This document shows, in pieces, positions 6,827-14,052 of a stretch of 32,815 nt of DNA. Position numbers and translations under genes: made by a program. The notes beneath the pieces were generated by a model. It searched no databases. It was not told where the DNA came from and saw only the letters and a list, made by a program, of their open reading frames with translations. The first letter of the stretch is position 1. Each line of letters starts with the position of its first letter. Source of the stretch: Ignavibacteria bacterium (lineage in GTDB: Bacteria > Bacteroidota > Ignavibacteria > UBA10030); NCBI GenBank assembly GCA_016873805.1, contig VGVZ01000032.1:1-32815 (forward strand), read 5' to 3'.

Positions 6827-7648
6827 CTATTCCAGCGTGCCAACGGGATGGAGGTAGACACTGAACTCTGAAAATCCATCGATGCCGATGAGGGTGTTGA
6901 CTTCGTCATCATAGAACGCCCCCGCACAGACAGAACCCAACCCGAGAGACACTGCCTGAAGCGCAATGTTCTGGCTGATGTGTCCCGCCTCCATATAGAC
7001 GTATCGGTAAGCTCGCTCCCGATATTTGATGCGCGCCCGATCGACAATCGCGGTAAGCACGAACACGACATCCGCCTCACCCAATGATTGCTGGTCCAGT
7101 CCCGCCGCCCGAATCTGCCGGCTCAAGTCTCCCTCCCGTATCGTTTCCAAGCCATGTCGCCGGACGTTGTAGTGGTACAAACCCTTCGGAATGCCTTCGA
7201 CATGATTCACCACAGCATAAATCTCAAGCGGATACAGGGCTCCGGCAGAGGGAGCGGTCCTCAGCTGAATTCCGGATCGCTCGCTCGTGACTCCCTGGGC
7301 CGCATACAGGAGTTGAGAGAGCTCTGCCCGCGTCATCGACTTCGTCGAATAGCTGCGTACCGACCTCCGGCGTGCGATCGCTTCTTCGACCCTCACGCCC
7401 CGATGCGCCGGCGGCGCCAGCTCAATGAGCCGTACCCCCGGATATTCCTTGAATGTCGGGGGCCGCACGATCTGCCTCCGGCTCTCTTCGGCCGGAGACC
7501 CGCGCCTCGAATGTGAAGTTTGGGCATGAAACCGTTCCCCAATGCTCATGGCGTCCTGCGAGGAAACCCCGAACAGCGAAATGACAACCGCAGGCACCAT
7601 CGCACCGACGAAGCACGCAACGAATCCAATCGTCTGGATATTCATCAT
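6827..7648 (-). CDS. SagB-type nitroreductase-fold dehydrogenase with N-terminal membrane anchor
   Basis: The 273-residue protein opens with a hydrophobic segment (FVACFVGAMVPAVVISLF, residues 9-26), a signal or anchor. After a variable linker it has an FMN-dependent nitroreductase fold of the SagB/ThcOx type: EEAIARRRSVRSYSTKSMTR, LSQLLYAAQGVT, RTAPSAGALYPLEIYAVVN, the GLYHYNVRRHGL turn and MEAGHISQNIALQAVSLGLG. SagB proteins can oxidise azolines in thiazole/oxazole-modified peptides, but most solitary homologues have no known substrate. No YcaO cyclodehydratase or precursor peptide lies nearby, so peptide maturation is not supported here. The start ATG has a strong AAGGAGGTG ribosome-binding site. 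The putative anchor suggests the catalytic domain is outside the cytoplasm or membrane-bound, which is less usual for the family. Confidence 0.87.
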   Translation of the reverse strand: MMNIQTIGFVACFVGAMVPAVVISLFGVSSQDAMSIGERFHAQTSHSRRGSPAEESRRQIVRPPTFKEYPGVRLIELAPPAHRGVRVEEAIARRRSVRSYSTKSMTRAELSQLLYAAQGVTSERSGIQLRTAPSAGALYPLEIYAVVNHVEGIPKGLYHYNVRRHGLETIREGDLSRQIRAAGLDQQSLGEADVVFVLTAIVDRARIKYRERAYRYVYMEAGHISQNIALQAVSLGLGSVCAGAFYDDEVNTLIGIDGFSEFSVYLHPVGTLE

Positions 7649-7695
7649 GAGACACCTCCTTCTCGATTAGCAGGGTGTTGAAAAACGAGGTCCAA

Positions 7696-7822
7696 TGTCA
7701 TTCTGAATCCCGCTGTTTATTAGCGGGATGAAGAATCTGACTCATAAAGCGAGATTCTTCAGTCGCTTCCCTGCCTGCGTGTAGTAGTACACTGCGGCAG
7801 GCAGGGCTCCTTCAGAATGACA
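7696..7822. repeat. MITE-like palindromic element with three internal hairpins
   Basis: The element is bounded by perfect 12-bp inverted repeats, TGTCATTCTGAA (7696-7707) and TTCAGAATGACA (7811-7822). Inside are three separate stems: CCCGCT/AGCGGG with surrounding bases (7707-7729), GAAGAATCT/AGATTCTTC (7730-7738 and 7752-7760), and the 10-bp CCCTGCCTGC/GCAGGCAGGG (7769-7778 and 7797-7806). No open reading frame fits. It sits upstream of the SagB-type gene and could form a long folded RNA in either direction. The form is that of a miniature inverted-repeat or REP-like element mobilised in trans; multiple genomic copies would be expected. Confidence 0.75.
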
Positions 7823-7988
7823 GAAAAATACTTCTTCAACAACCTGTTAGATGTGAATCGTACCGGCCGGGCCGTCCATCCTCCCGTGCAAGCGATTCAG
7901 GACGATTCCGACGCGCTACGCGTGCTTTATGTTAGGTTGACGGAAGGAGGGAATCAAGCGAATTCGTTACGAGTCATTCTCTTGTCAA
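7823..7988. other. Intergenic region between MITE-like element and YwiC-like gene
   Basis: There is no convincing gene here. A short open frame across 7817-8005 begins inside the repeat element, has no family resemblance and overlaps the end of the YwiC-like gene. This is the 3' side of the minus-strand redox operon. I see no clear terminator. Confidence 0.4.
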
Positions 7989-8795
7989 TCATGAGAATGA
8001 ACTGATGAGGAGAACGCAAAAGAGTATCGAATGGCCGAGAAGGATGAGCCCCAATCGCTTGAAGTTGACGCGTGGACTGAGCGAAATTGTCCCATAGAGA
8101 GCGTGCACGGTGATCGGAACAAACGCAAGCAGGAGAATGGCCGAAGTGGAGGTCACCATGATGGACAGACCGAGAACTCCAAACATGATCACGTGGTAGA
8201 GAAGATTGTGATACCCGAGTCTGACTTTCTCCGCCGGTGCGAGAGAACTCTGTTTCACCCCCGCGGCGCCGATCTTCATATGGACATAGAAAGCGCCGGA
8301 TGCGAAGAAGAAAAAATTCAGAAACCAGAGGATGACATGCCGCTCATCCAGCGATGCGGAACCCACATACAACGCCGCGGGGGCGCCGACTGTCAGTGCC
8401 AGCATCCCGAGCAGATCGCCGGCCAAGGTTTTGCCATACCGCTGGAACAACAGGTGATTCGCCGCGAAGAGAGCGATCGTCACCGCACCCATCGGCACGA
8501 GCAAGAAATATCCTCTCAGGACCAACGGTGCCGCAAATGCGAAACCCAGAGTCACGAACACTCCCCCCCAGAGGGTGGCGGCATGTGGAACATGATCTTC
8601 GGATCGTTGACGCGAACGATGGCGAAGCACGGTCTGAGCGGGAGCGTAGCTCAAGAAGAAGAAGAGGGCCGAAATGAGGAGATAGAGATGATTCGTCCGG
8701 ATTTGCTCACTCAGCGCGAATCCGGTCAGGAGCGGAACAAAAAGGACTGCCCATGCTCCGTGTTCCCGCGTGACTATCGGAGGGGGGATTCTCAT
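7989..8795 (-). CDS. YwiC-like integral membrane protein
   Basis: This 268-residue polytopic protein starts MRIPPPIVTREHGAWAVLFV; the REHGAW motif near the N-terminus is the hallmark of the YwiC-like family. About eight hydrophobic segments follow, including HLYLLISALFFFLSYAPA, LGFAFAAPLVL, YFLLVPMGAVTIALFAAN, VILWFLNFFFFASGAFYVHM and LGLILLGHSILFCVLLISS. In Bacillus, ywiC lies beside nitrate-respiration genes, but its biochemical role is not established. Here the gene begins 3 nt after the methyltransferase stop codon with GGAAGTG upstream, so it is the last gene of the polyferredoxin operon. A role in membrane redox or nitrogen-oxide metabolism is inference from this context. Confidence 0.85.
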   Translation of the reverse strand: MRIPPPIVTREHGAWAVLFVPLLTGFALSEQIRTNHLYLLISALFFFLSYAPAQTVLRHRSRQRSEDHVPHAATLWGGVFVTLGFAFAAPLVLRGYFLLVPMGAVTIALFAANHLLFQRYGKTLAGDLLGMLALTVGAPAALYVGSASLDERHVILWFLNFFFFASGAFYVHMKIGAAGVKQSSLAPAEKVRLGYHNLLYHVIMFGVLGLSIMVTSTSAILLLAFVPITVHALYGTISLSPRVNFKRLGLILLGHSILFCVLLISSFS

Positions 8796-8798
8796 GGA

Positions 8799-9584
8799 TC
8801 ACTTCCGCGCAACAATGACCAGATCACGGGATGCTTGGCGATCAAAGGGCTCCAGCGAGATACTCCCGTATGTTTTCGGGTCTTCGTAGCCGAGCGAGGC
8901 GAGCACACTTTTCAATTCATCAGCAACAACGGGACGAAGAGGTGTGGATTGGAGCGAATGATGCCACTCCCCCTCAGATTTGTAGATGGTGAGAATATTG
9001 AATGTGAGGAGTGATTCGCCATAGTCGTAGAACCGCACAAACGTCTTTCCTTCGACCTCCCGGACATTCTGAACGCGTTCCCTGCTCGCGAGAATGCGTT
9101 CGTAGTTCAGAAGCTGAATCAAGAGAACTCCTTTCGGGTTTAGGACCGACGAAAATGATTCTATTGCCTTACGGAGCTCCTCGGCTCCAAGGAGATGAGG
9201 CAGGGTATTCCCGAGACACAGAACCGCATCGAACGATTTCTTGACGTGATCCCGTATGGTATGGAAGGAGGACTCAACCGTATCAACCCGCAGTCCCATT
9301 TCTGAGGCATGGCGTTTCAGATGTCGTAGCATCTGTGGCGAATGATCGAGCGCTGTGACCTTGACGCCCAATTGAGCCAGCAGAAGCGAGTGGAATCCGG
9401 TTCCCGCACCGGCATCCAGCGCGGTCCCGATCTGGAACCGCTCCACCAGCAACCTGAAGAACGGTCTTTCCTGAACGAACCGTTTGCCAAACGATGTCAA
9501 TTCATCATACGAGGGTGCGATTGCATCGTAGAAGTCCTTCGCGCCCTGGACTGACGATCGGTCCATGCTAGTCGTTTGGTCCAT
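8799..9584 (-). CDS. Class I SAM-dependent methyltransferase
   Basis: The 261-residue protein has the Rossmann-type methyltransferase motifs in order: motif I ALDAGAGTGFHSLLLAQLG, the acidic position after LGVKVTALDHSPQML, FDAVLCLGNTLPHLL (post-motif region) and LNPKGVLLIQLLNY. The C-terminal part is a beta-rich cap typical of small-molecule enzymes. The substrate cannot be read from the sequence. The start at 9584 overlaps the polyferredoxin gene by 17 nt and is backed by a strong GGGGAGGT ribosome-binding site 8 nt upstream. A second ATG at 9566, just after the upstream stop, lacks one. It is co-transcribed with the polyferredoxin and YwiC-like genes. Confidence 0.88.
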   Translation of the reverse strand: MDQTTSMDRSSVQGAKDFYDAIAPSYDELTSFGKRFVQERPFFRLLVERFQIGTALDAGAGTGFHSLLLAQLGVKVTALDHSPQMLRHLKRHASEMGLRVDTVESSFHTIRDHVKKSFDAVLCLGNTLPHLLGAEELRKAIESFSSVLNPKGVLLIQLLNYERILASRERVQNVREVEGKTFVRFYDYGESLLTFNILTIYKSEGEWHHSLQSTPLRPVVADELKSVLASLGYEDPKTYGSISLEPFDRQASRDLVIVARK

Positions 9585-10857
9585 AGGCCGGTACCTCCCC
9601 GCCAGAATGCTGATAGAGCGGCGTATTGATGTTCTGGAAACGCCGCAGATACTCCTCGTTGCTTATGCCGTTGTGCCACTTCCCGGCGAGCATTGCCATC
9701 CCGGTAATCGCCACGAAGACTCCGACGATAAGGGTTGCGAACACCCACCGTGGGGTTGCCCGCGCCGAGGATCCGCTCTTCATCGAAAGACACTCTTTCA
9801 CAGGACATGCCTCGACGCAACTCAGACATGCCATGCATTCGTCACTCCACACACGTCGCTCCGCATGGACCTTGACACCGGATGGACACGCCTTCGTGCA
9901 CAACTCGCAATCTATGCACGTCGTGACATCGCGTGTGATCTTCAACGGACTCAACCAGCTGACGGCTCCCAGAAGAGCTCCGTAGGGACAGAGGTAGCGG
10001 CACCAGAAGTTTTTGACAACGACCGACAACAACGCGAGAATGATAATCGTCCAGAGTGCAAATGTGGTGATGTCGGCAAAGAACATGTACATCTTTACGT
10101 CTGCCATCTTGTTGTACGGGCTGTCTATGAATGTCTTGAGTGCCGCGACATCCATTTGCCAGATTGAATAGACAAAGAAGAGAAGGAGAAAATACTTGAG
10201 CGACCGAAGCGGATAATCTATCCATCGATTGATCTTAAGGTTTCTTCCGAAGAGCCTCTGCCCAAGGAGCCAGAGAGATTCGCTCAGTGTTCCAATGGGA
10301 CAGAGCCAGCTGCAAAACGCCTTCTTCAGGAGAAGACTCACGACGACAATCGCGACCAGGATGAAGAGACCCGATGGATGAACGCTGTTCACCACGCCGG
10401 TGTGAAGCCAATACTTCAAACTGATCAGAGCGCTGATCGGGAGGAATCCTTCGACGCCGGGGGGTCGTCCTACAAACGGAGCTGTTCCACCCGACATCCC
10501 CCATTTCACGAAGAACGCGAATTCAATACCGATCCAGATACACAGGAGGGCAAATGACAACTGCACGGTCGACCGTGCGAACTGCGAATCTTCTTTGAGC
10601 CGGATTAGAATCTTCCTGTGCCGGCGGGTTTCATCTTGAAACCTCGGAAACTCCTTCCGAAGCTGAGCCGGAATCTTTTTCGGGTCCGGACGTGCGGTCA
10701 ACGCCGCAGGGTCGATGTCGCACGACGAGCGCTCCGCGATCGACTCTCGTCGTATCGGGTTTCCCGAGATCTTGGTTCCCGCAGTCCTGAGATTGCTCGG
10801 ATCCCCGGATACCACACACATTTCTTCTGACATCATCTCATTGCTTTCGGATCGCAT
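9568..10857 (-). CDS. Membrane polyferredoxin (NapH/NosR/CcoG-like 4Fe-4S protein)
   Basis: The 429-residue protein has a polar N-terminal region of about 95 residues and several membrane helices, for example LSFALLCIWIGIEFAFFV, SGLFILVAIVVVSLLL, SLKYFLLLFFVYSIW and ALWTIIILALLSVVV. Two CxxxCP motifs (FCSWLCPIG, WCRYLCPYG) are typical of NapH/NosR/CcoG proteins. Two classical [4Fe-4S] motifs follow, CIDCELCTKACP and CMACLSCVEACP, then a last helix. Such proteins carry electrons from quinol or low-potential donors across or along the membrane to periplasmic or assembly partners. The neighbours do not identify the partner. The gene starts 69 nt after the Rrf2 regulator ends; a near-copy of the palindrome upstream of that regulator lies in this gap, so Rrf2 control is likely. 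Confidence 0.88.
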   Translation of the reverse strand: MRSESNEMMSEEMCVVSGDPSNLRTAGTKISGNPIRRESIAERSSCDIDPAALTARPDPKKIPAQLRKEFPRFQDETRRHRKILIRLKEDSQFARSTVQLSFALLCIWIGIEFAFFVKWGMSGGTAPFVGRPPGVEGFLPISALISLKYWLHTGVVNSVHPSGLFILVAIVVVSLLLKKAFCSWLCPIGTLSESLWLLGQRLFGRNLKINRWIDYPLRSLKYFLLLFFVYSIWQMDVAALKTFIDSPYNKMADVKMYMFFADITTFALWTIIILALLSVVVKNFWCRYLCPYGALLGAVSWLSPLKITRDVTTCIDCELCTKACPSGVKVHAERRVWSDECMACLSCVEACPVKECLSMKSGSSARATPRWVFATLIVGVFVAITGMAMLAGKWHNGISNEEYLRRFQNINTPLYQHSGGEVPAYGPND

Positions 10858-10893
10858 TCGGTTTCCGCATGATCAATTCATTATTGAAGAATC

Positions 10894-10907
10894 AGAGTGA
10901 CAAGTCT
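10894..10907 (-). promoter_or_regulatory. Candidate Rrf2 operator upstream of the polyferredoxin gene
   Basis: The plus strand reads AGAGTgacaAGTCT. It matches the site beside the rrf2 promoter (minus-strand AGACTaacaAGTCT) at 12 of 14 positions, including one perfect half-site and the ACA of the spacer. It lies 37 nt upstream of the polyferredoxin ATG, close to where a promoter would be. Confidence 0.6.
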
Positions 10908-10926
10908 GATTTCACATCAAAAAAAA

Positions 10927-11358
10927 CTATGTCTTGTACTCGGGCTTCGTAAGTTCCCGCGCCATCTGGCCGATGTTCCTGCTCACGAGCATGGAGTACA
11001 GCTCCTCCCGCAGTCCCCCCCAACGCTCGTGAACCGGACACGGATTCTCGCCCGAGCAATCCGGGAATCCGAGGACACAGTTATGCATGAACGCCACTCC
11101 GTCAATCGCCTCGACAATGTGAAACAAGGTGATCTCATCCGCCGGCATCCCAAGCGAAAACCCGCCGGTCGGACCTTTCAGCGACGACAGTAAACCCTTC
11201 TGAGCGAGACTCTGAAGGATCTTAGCCAGGAAGTGGTACGGGATCTTCAGTTTCTTCGTGAGCTCGCGGATTGAGGTCATCTCCCCATTCTGCTTGAGCG
11301 CGAGATAGAGGACTGCCTGCAACGCATACTCACACTGTCGGCTAAAAATCACACTCAT
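10927..11358 (-). CDS. Rrf2-family transcriptional regulator, probably Fe-S binding
   Basis: This 143-residue protein begins MSVIFSRQCEYALQAVLYLA and has the winged-helix reader TSIRELTKKLKIPYHFLAKI of Rrf2 proteins, with the wing KGPTGGFSLG. Three cysteines, Cys94, Cys101 and Cys107 (CVLGFPDCSGENPCPVH), lie where IscR, NsrR and RsrR bind an Fe-S cluster, so a redox, iron or NO-sensing role is likely. Sequence alone cannot separate IscR-like from NsrR-like function. The promoter just upstream carries a palindrome adjacent to its -10 box, which suggests autorepression, and a near-copy precedes the next gene, the polyferredoxin. The regulator is transcribed away from the oxidoreductase operon that ends at 11441. 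Confidence 0.92.
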   Translation of the reverse strand: MSVIFSRQCEYALQAVLYLALKQNGEMTSIRELTKKLKIPYHFLAKILQSLAQKGLLSSLKGPTGGFSLGMPADEITLFHIVEAIDGVAFMHNCVLGFPDCSGENPCPVHERWGGLREELYSMLVSRNIGQMARELTKPEYKT

Positions 11359-11370
11359 GACGACTTTACC

Positions 11371-11384
11371 AGACTTGTTAGTCT
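11371..11384 (-). promoter_or_regulatory. Candidate Rrf2 operator beside its own promoter
   Basis: The minus strand reads AGACTaacaAGTCT, a perfect 5-bp inverted repeat with a 4-nt spacer. It begins one base downstream of the -10 box and ends 12 nt before the start codon, so a bound repressor would block transcription initiation. The partner site is at 10894-10907. Confidence 0.65.
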
Positions 11385-11385
11385 T

Positions 11386-11414
11386 AAATTAGCGAACCTG
11401 CCGATCGATGTCAA
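11386..11414 (-). promoter_or_regulatory. Sigma70-type promoter of the rrf2 gene
   Basis: The minus strand contains a consensus -35 box TTGACA (11414-11409), a 17-bp spacer and TAATTT as -10 (11391-11386), about 28 nt before the rrf2 start codon. This is the best promoter match in the window. Confidence 0.75.
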
Positions 11415-11440
11415 GTCCGGAAAACATCACTCCGGCTACT

Positions 11441-12811
11441 TCACGATTTCCCCATCAGCTGCTCCATCGCCTGGTTGAACTTCGGGGCATCGTTCTTCAG
11501 CCGTGGCTGGACGGCGCCATCGAGTGCCTCTGAGTCGACCAAACGATTCAGACGGGCGATGTGAACAAGGGCCCCGACGGCTGCCAGTGTGGGGCCGAAT
11601 AATTTGCGGTATGCATGTCTCTTGACCTTGCCATGCTCAACCGGCACATCGATAGATTCATCAATGTAGACCTTCGTTGTGTTGCCGAGCCGCAGAAGGA
11701 CTCCACGTTCCACAAGTTCGCGATATCCGTCCGTCGAGAGGATCACAAGGTAGTCTGGCCGATCAATGCCCGTGAATCCGATCTCCTCGGGACTCAGCCA
11801 CACCTCCGAAAGCGAAAAACCGGACCCCTGAGTCACAGGATTGTCGTTCTTCTGTGTGACCCGCAATCCGCTTGCCACAGCCGCCTGACAGAGAGTTGCC
11901 GCAGCTGATTGCACCTTCTCTCCTGCGCTCCCGACGATCATCAAGCTCACCGGTCCATCGATCCCCATCGGTTTGGGAAGATTTTTCCGCACCGCTGATT
12001 TCCTCGGAGACTGGGTCGGCTTGGTCAATATGTTATCCAGATACTTCTTGCCGAACGGAGGTCGATCCGTTCCGGCTCTGAGGAGTCCCATACTCCAGCC
12101 GTTCTGCTCTGCCACGGCGAGGAGTTTCGTTCCGGTCAACTCGTTCTGGGGGACTGCAAACTCCGTGCACAACTCGAGAATCTCAAGCGCGGCAAAACCA
12201 GGGTAGGCAATCGCTTGAGCGATAAGCGACGTCAGTTCCTTGTCGGTCGCGATGGTCCGACCGACGAACGCCGCGTTGCTGCTCATCAACATTTCACAGA
12301 TATCGACAGGGGGAACGATATTCCCGTCGGGAGTTGTGGCAGTGACGAAGCACTCGGGGGTGAAGCCCGAACCCTGGCCGCCTGTCATCCCGTAGACAAA
12401 ATTGTTGCAGATGAGCACCGTCACGTCGACATTTAGCATCGCCGCGTGGACAAGGTGTTGGAGCCCGATCATCGCTCCACCGTCGCCGATCAGCACGATC
12501 GTCTTCAGTTTCTTCTCCGCAAGCACTGAGTCAGCGAGTGCGATCCCGGTTGCAAAGGCCGTTGACCGGCCGTGCGTGGTGTGAACGGTGTGGATCGCCC
12601 TAAAGAGCCCATCAGACATTCCGATGCAGCCGATATCGGTCACGAGGGCGACATCTTGCGGCTGAAGTTGCAGGGAAACCAGGGCCTCGTTGATTCGCCG
12701 AATCACCATTGTGTGGCCACACCCCTTGCAGAACGGCCATAACGGATTGTCGATCAAATAGGAATTGACCTGCGGTCCGAAGCTTTCACTTGTGACCGAC
12801 GTCCGGGTCAT
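11441..12811 (-). CDS. 2-oxoacid:ferredoxin oxidoreductase, beta (TPP) subunit fused to a gamma-like domain
   Basis: Residues 1 to about 270 form the TPP-binding beta subunit: FCKGCGHTMVIRRINEAL, VTDIGCIGMSDGLF, HGRSTAFATGIALAD, the GDGGAMIGLQHL Mg-TPP motif and NNFVYGMTGGQGSGF. A basic, proline-containing linker follows. Residues from about 290 to 456 resemble the gamma domain of these enzymes (MIVGSAGEKVQSAAATLCQA, then FSLSEVWLSPEEIGFTGIDR and DYLVILSTDGYRELV). The usual gamma motifs GxGGQG and RGG are missing, so this domain is degenerate or adapted. The gene overlaps the alpha gene by 4 nt (ATGA). Together they would oxidatively decarboxylate a 2-oxoacid to an acyl-CoA with reduction of ferredoxin, or the reverse. 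The substrate is not evident. Confidence 0.88.
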   Translation of the reverse strand: MTRTSVTSESFGPQVNSYLIDNPLWPFCKGCGHTMVIRRINEALVSLQLQPQDVALVTDIGCIGMSDGLFRAIHTVHTTHGRSTAFATGIALADSVLAEKKLKTIVLIGDGGAMIGLQHLVHAAMLNVDVTVLICNNFVYGMTGGQGSGFTPECFVTATTPDGNIVPPVDICEMLMSSNAAFVGRTIATDKELTSLIAQAIAYPGFAALEILELCTEFAVPQNELTGTKLLAVAEQNGWSMGLLRAGTDRPPFGKKYLDNILTKPTQSPRKSAVRKNLPKPMGIDGPVSLMIVGSAGEKVQSAAATLCQAAVASGLRVTQKNDNPVTQGSGFSLSEVWLSPEEIGFTGIDRPDYLVILSTDGYRELVERGVLLRLGNTTKVYIDESIDVPVEHGKVKRHAYRKLFGPTLAAVGALVHIARLNRLVDSEALDGAVQPRLKNDAPKFNQAMEQLMGKS

Positions 12812-13962
12812 ACGGCACCTTCAATGACACTTCGAATCTCGGCGGGCGTAATCATCGCGCCGATTTTGTTTACTCCCCGAACCTGGATCGGGCCGAGGTA
12901 TCGCTCGATGACGGAGCGGTACAATCCCCTCAGGTTTTCTTCCACCACGATCACTCGCTTCACTCCCTCTGTGGCCTGCCGGAGCTTCTTGCGTGGAACT
13001 GGAAAGAGCGATTGGATCGTGAGCATCGAGACCTTTGCTCCGCTCTTCCTGGACTGTCGGACGGCATCCTGGGCTGCCCGGCTCGAGATACCGTAGCTGA
13101 TCACAAGTGTCTCAGCGGCCGGATCAAGATCCTGTTTCACCGCGACGAAATCATCTGCCCGCCAGAGAAGTTTCTCTTCGAGGTGTGCGAGGACGTCGAT
13201 TGTCTCCGGCGAATTCTTCTGGAGGGTACCGGCCTTGTCATGCGCAGAGCCTGTCGCCGTGACCTTGCGCGATCCACCGACCGGTGAGAAGATCGGGATT
13301 TCGTGGAGCGCGTGGAAGTAGTACGTTCCGTTCTTTCGCTCCTTGTCGTACTCACCGAACTCCACGAAGGCGGAATTCTTCGGTCGATCCTGCGACGTCA
13401 TCTGCGGAAGAGATTCATAGTCGACACTCTCCGTGGTCATGGCGATTTCCTTGTCGCTCAGAACAATCACAGGCATGCGGAGGATCTCTGCCCAGGTGAA
13501 AGCAAGGATCGTCAGTTCGAAACACTCTCGAGCGTTGGTGGGACAGAGGATCGGGATGGTGTATCCGCCGGAGGTACAATACTCGGCGAGAAGCACATCG
13601 CCCTGCGATCCCTGGGTTGCTCCCCCGGTGCTCGGACCGAGGCGCTGGACAAGGGCGATCACAAGGGGCGTTTCGGTCATCAGAGCATACTGCACCGATT
13701 CGGTCATGAGCGCCCAACCGGGACCCGATGTTGCCGTCATCGACTTGAATCCGCGCATCGACGCGCCGATACAGTATGCGATGGCAGAAATCTCATCTGG
13801 AGCGCTGAGAGCCAGCCCCTTCCGAGACGGCAGCTCGTCAATCATGGCCTTGAAGATCCCGGTCGCGGGGGTGATCGGGTATCCGGCGAAGAACGCACAC
13901 CCCGCCTGAATGGCCCCCTCGGCCATCATCTGGTTTCCAGTTCTGAGTCGAAGATCGGACAT
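12808..13962 (-). CDS. 2-oxoacid:ferredoxin oxidoreductase, alpha subunit
   Basis: This 384-residue protein starts MSDLRLRTGNQMMAEGAIQA and continues with GCAFFAGYPITPATGIFKAM, the pyrimidine-binding opening of these alpha subunits. APDEISAIAYCIGASMRGFK, TATSGPGWALMTESVQYALM and QRLGPSTGGATQGSQGD follow, and a C-terminal domain II contains VISYGISSRAAQDAVRQSR and VIVVEENLRGLYRSVIERYL. The catalytic Glu/Asp region (SAPDEISA) is conserved. I prefer the ATG at 13962 because the family begins here; a TTG at 13983 would add seven residues. It pairs with the downstream beta-gamma fusion by a 4-nt overlap. The nearest named types are KorA-like subunits, but nothing fixes 2-oxoglutarate as the substrate. 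Confidence 0.9.
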   Translation of the reverse strand: MSDLRLRTGNQMMAEGAIQAGCAFFAGYPITPATGIFKAMIDELPSRKGLALSAPDEISAIAYCIGASMRGFKSMTATSGPGWALMTESVQYALMTETPLVIALVQRLGPSTGGATQGSQGDVLLAEYCTSGGYTIPILCPTNARECFELTILAFTWAEILRMPVIVLSDKEIAMTTESVDYESLPQMTSQDRPKNSAFVEFGEYDKERKNGTYYFHALHEIPIFSPVGGSRKVTATGSAHDKAGTLQKNSPETIDVLAHLEEKLLWRADDFVAVKQDLDPAAETLVISYGISSRAAQDAVRQSRKSGAKVSMLTIQSLFPVPRKKLRQATEGVKRVIVVEENLRGLYRSVIERYLGPIQVRGVNKIGAMITPAEIRSVIEGAV

Positions 13963-14052
13963 CGGAAGGGTTCTTCCCCGCAATTGTTAACGTCTGCCTC
14001 TGCGCGGTGTCATCTCGAGATCACGTGCGTGGTTAACAGGTTTACATCCCCG

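Noticed and set aside
7817-8005. 62-codon plus-strand open frame
   Set aside because: It starts inside the MITE-like repeat and overlaps the 3' end of the YwiC-like gene; no domain or ribosome-binding site.
8031-9014. 327-codon plus-strand open frame
   Set aside because: It lies opposite the YwiC-like and methyltransferase genes, is highly charged with no domain, and both minus-strand genes have clear motifs and ribosome-binding sites.
13963-14052. Possible Rrf2 operator upstream of the alpha/beta-gamma oxidoreductase
   Set aside because: The gap contains GTTAAC twice but no AGACT-N4-AGTCT type palindrome.
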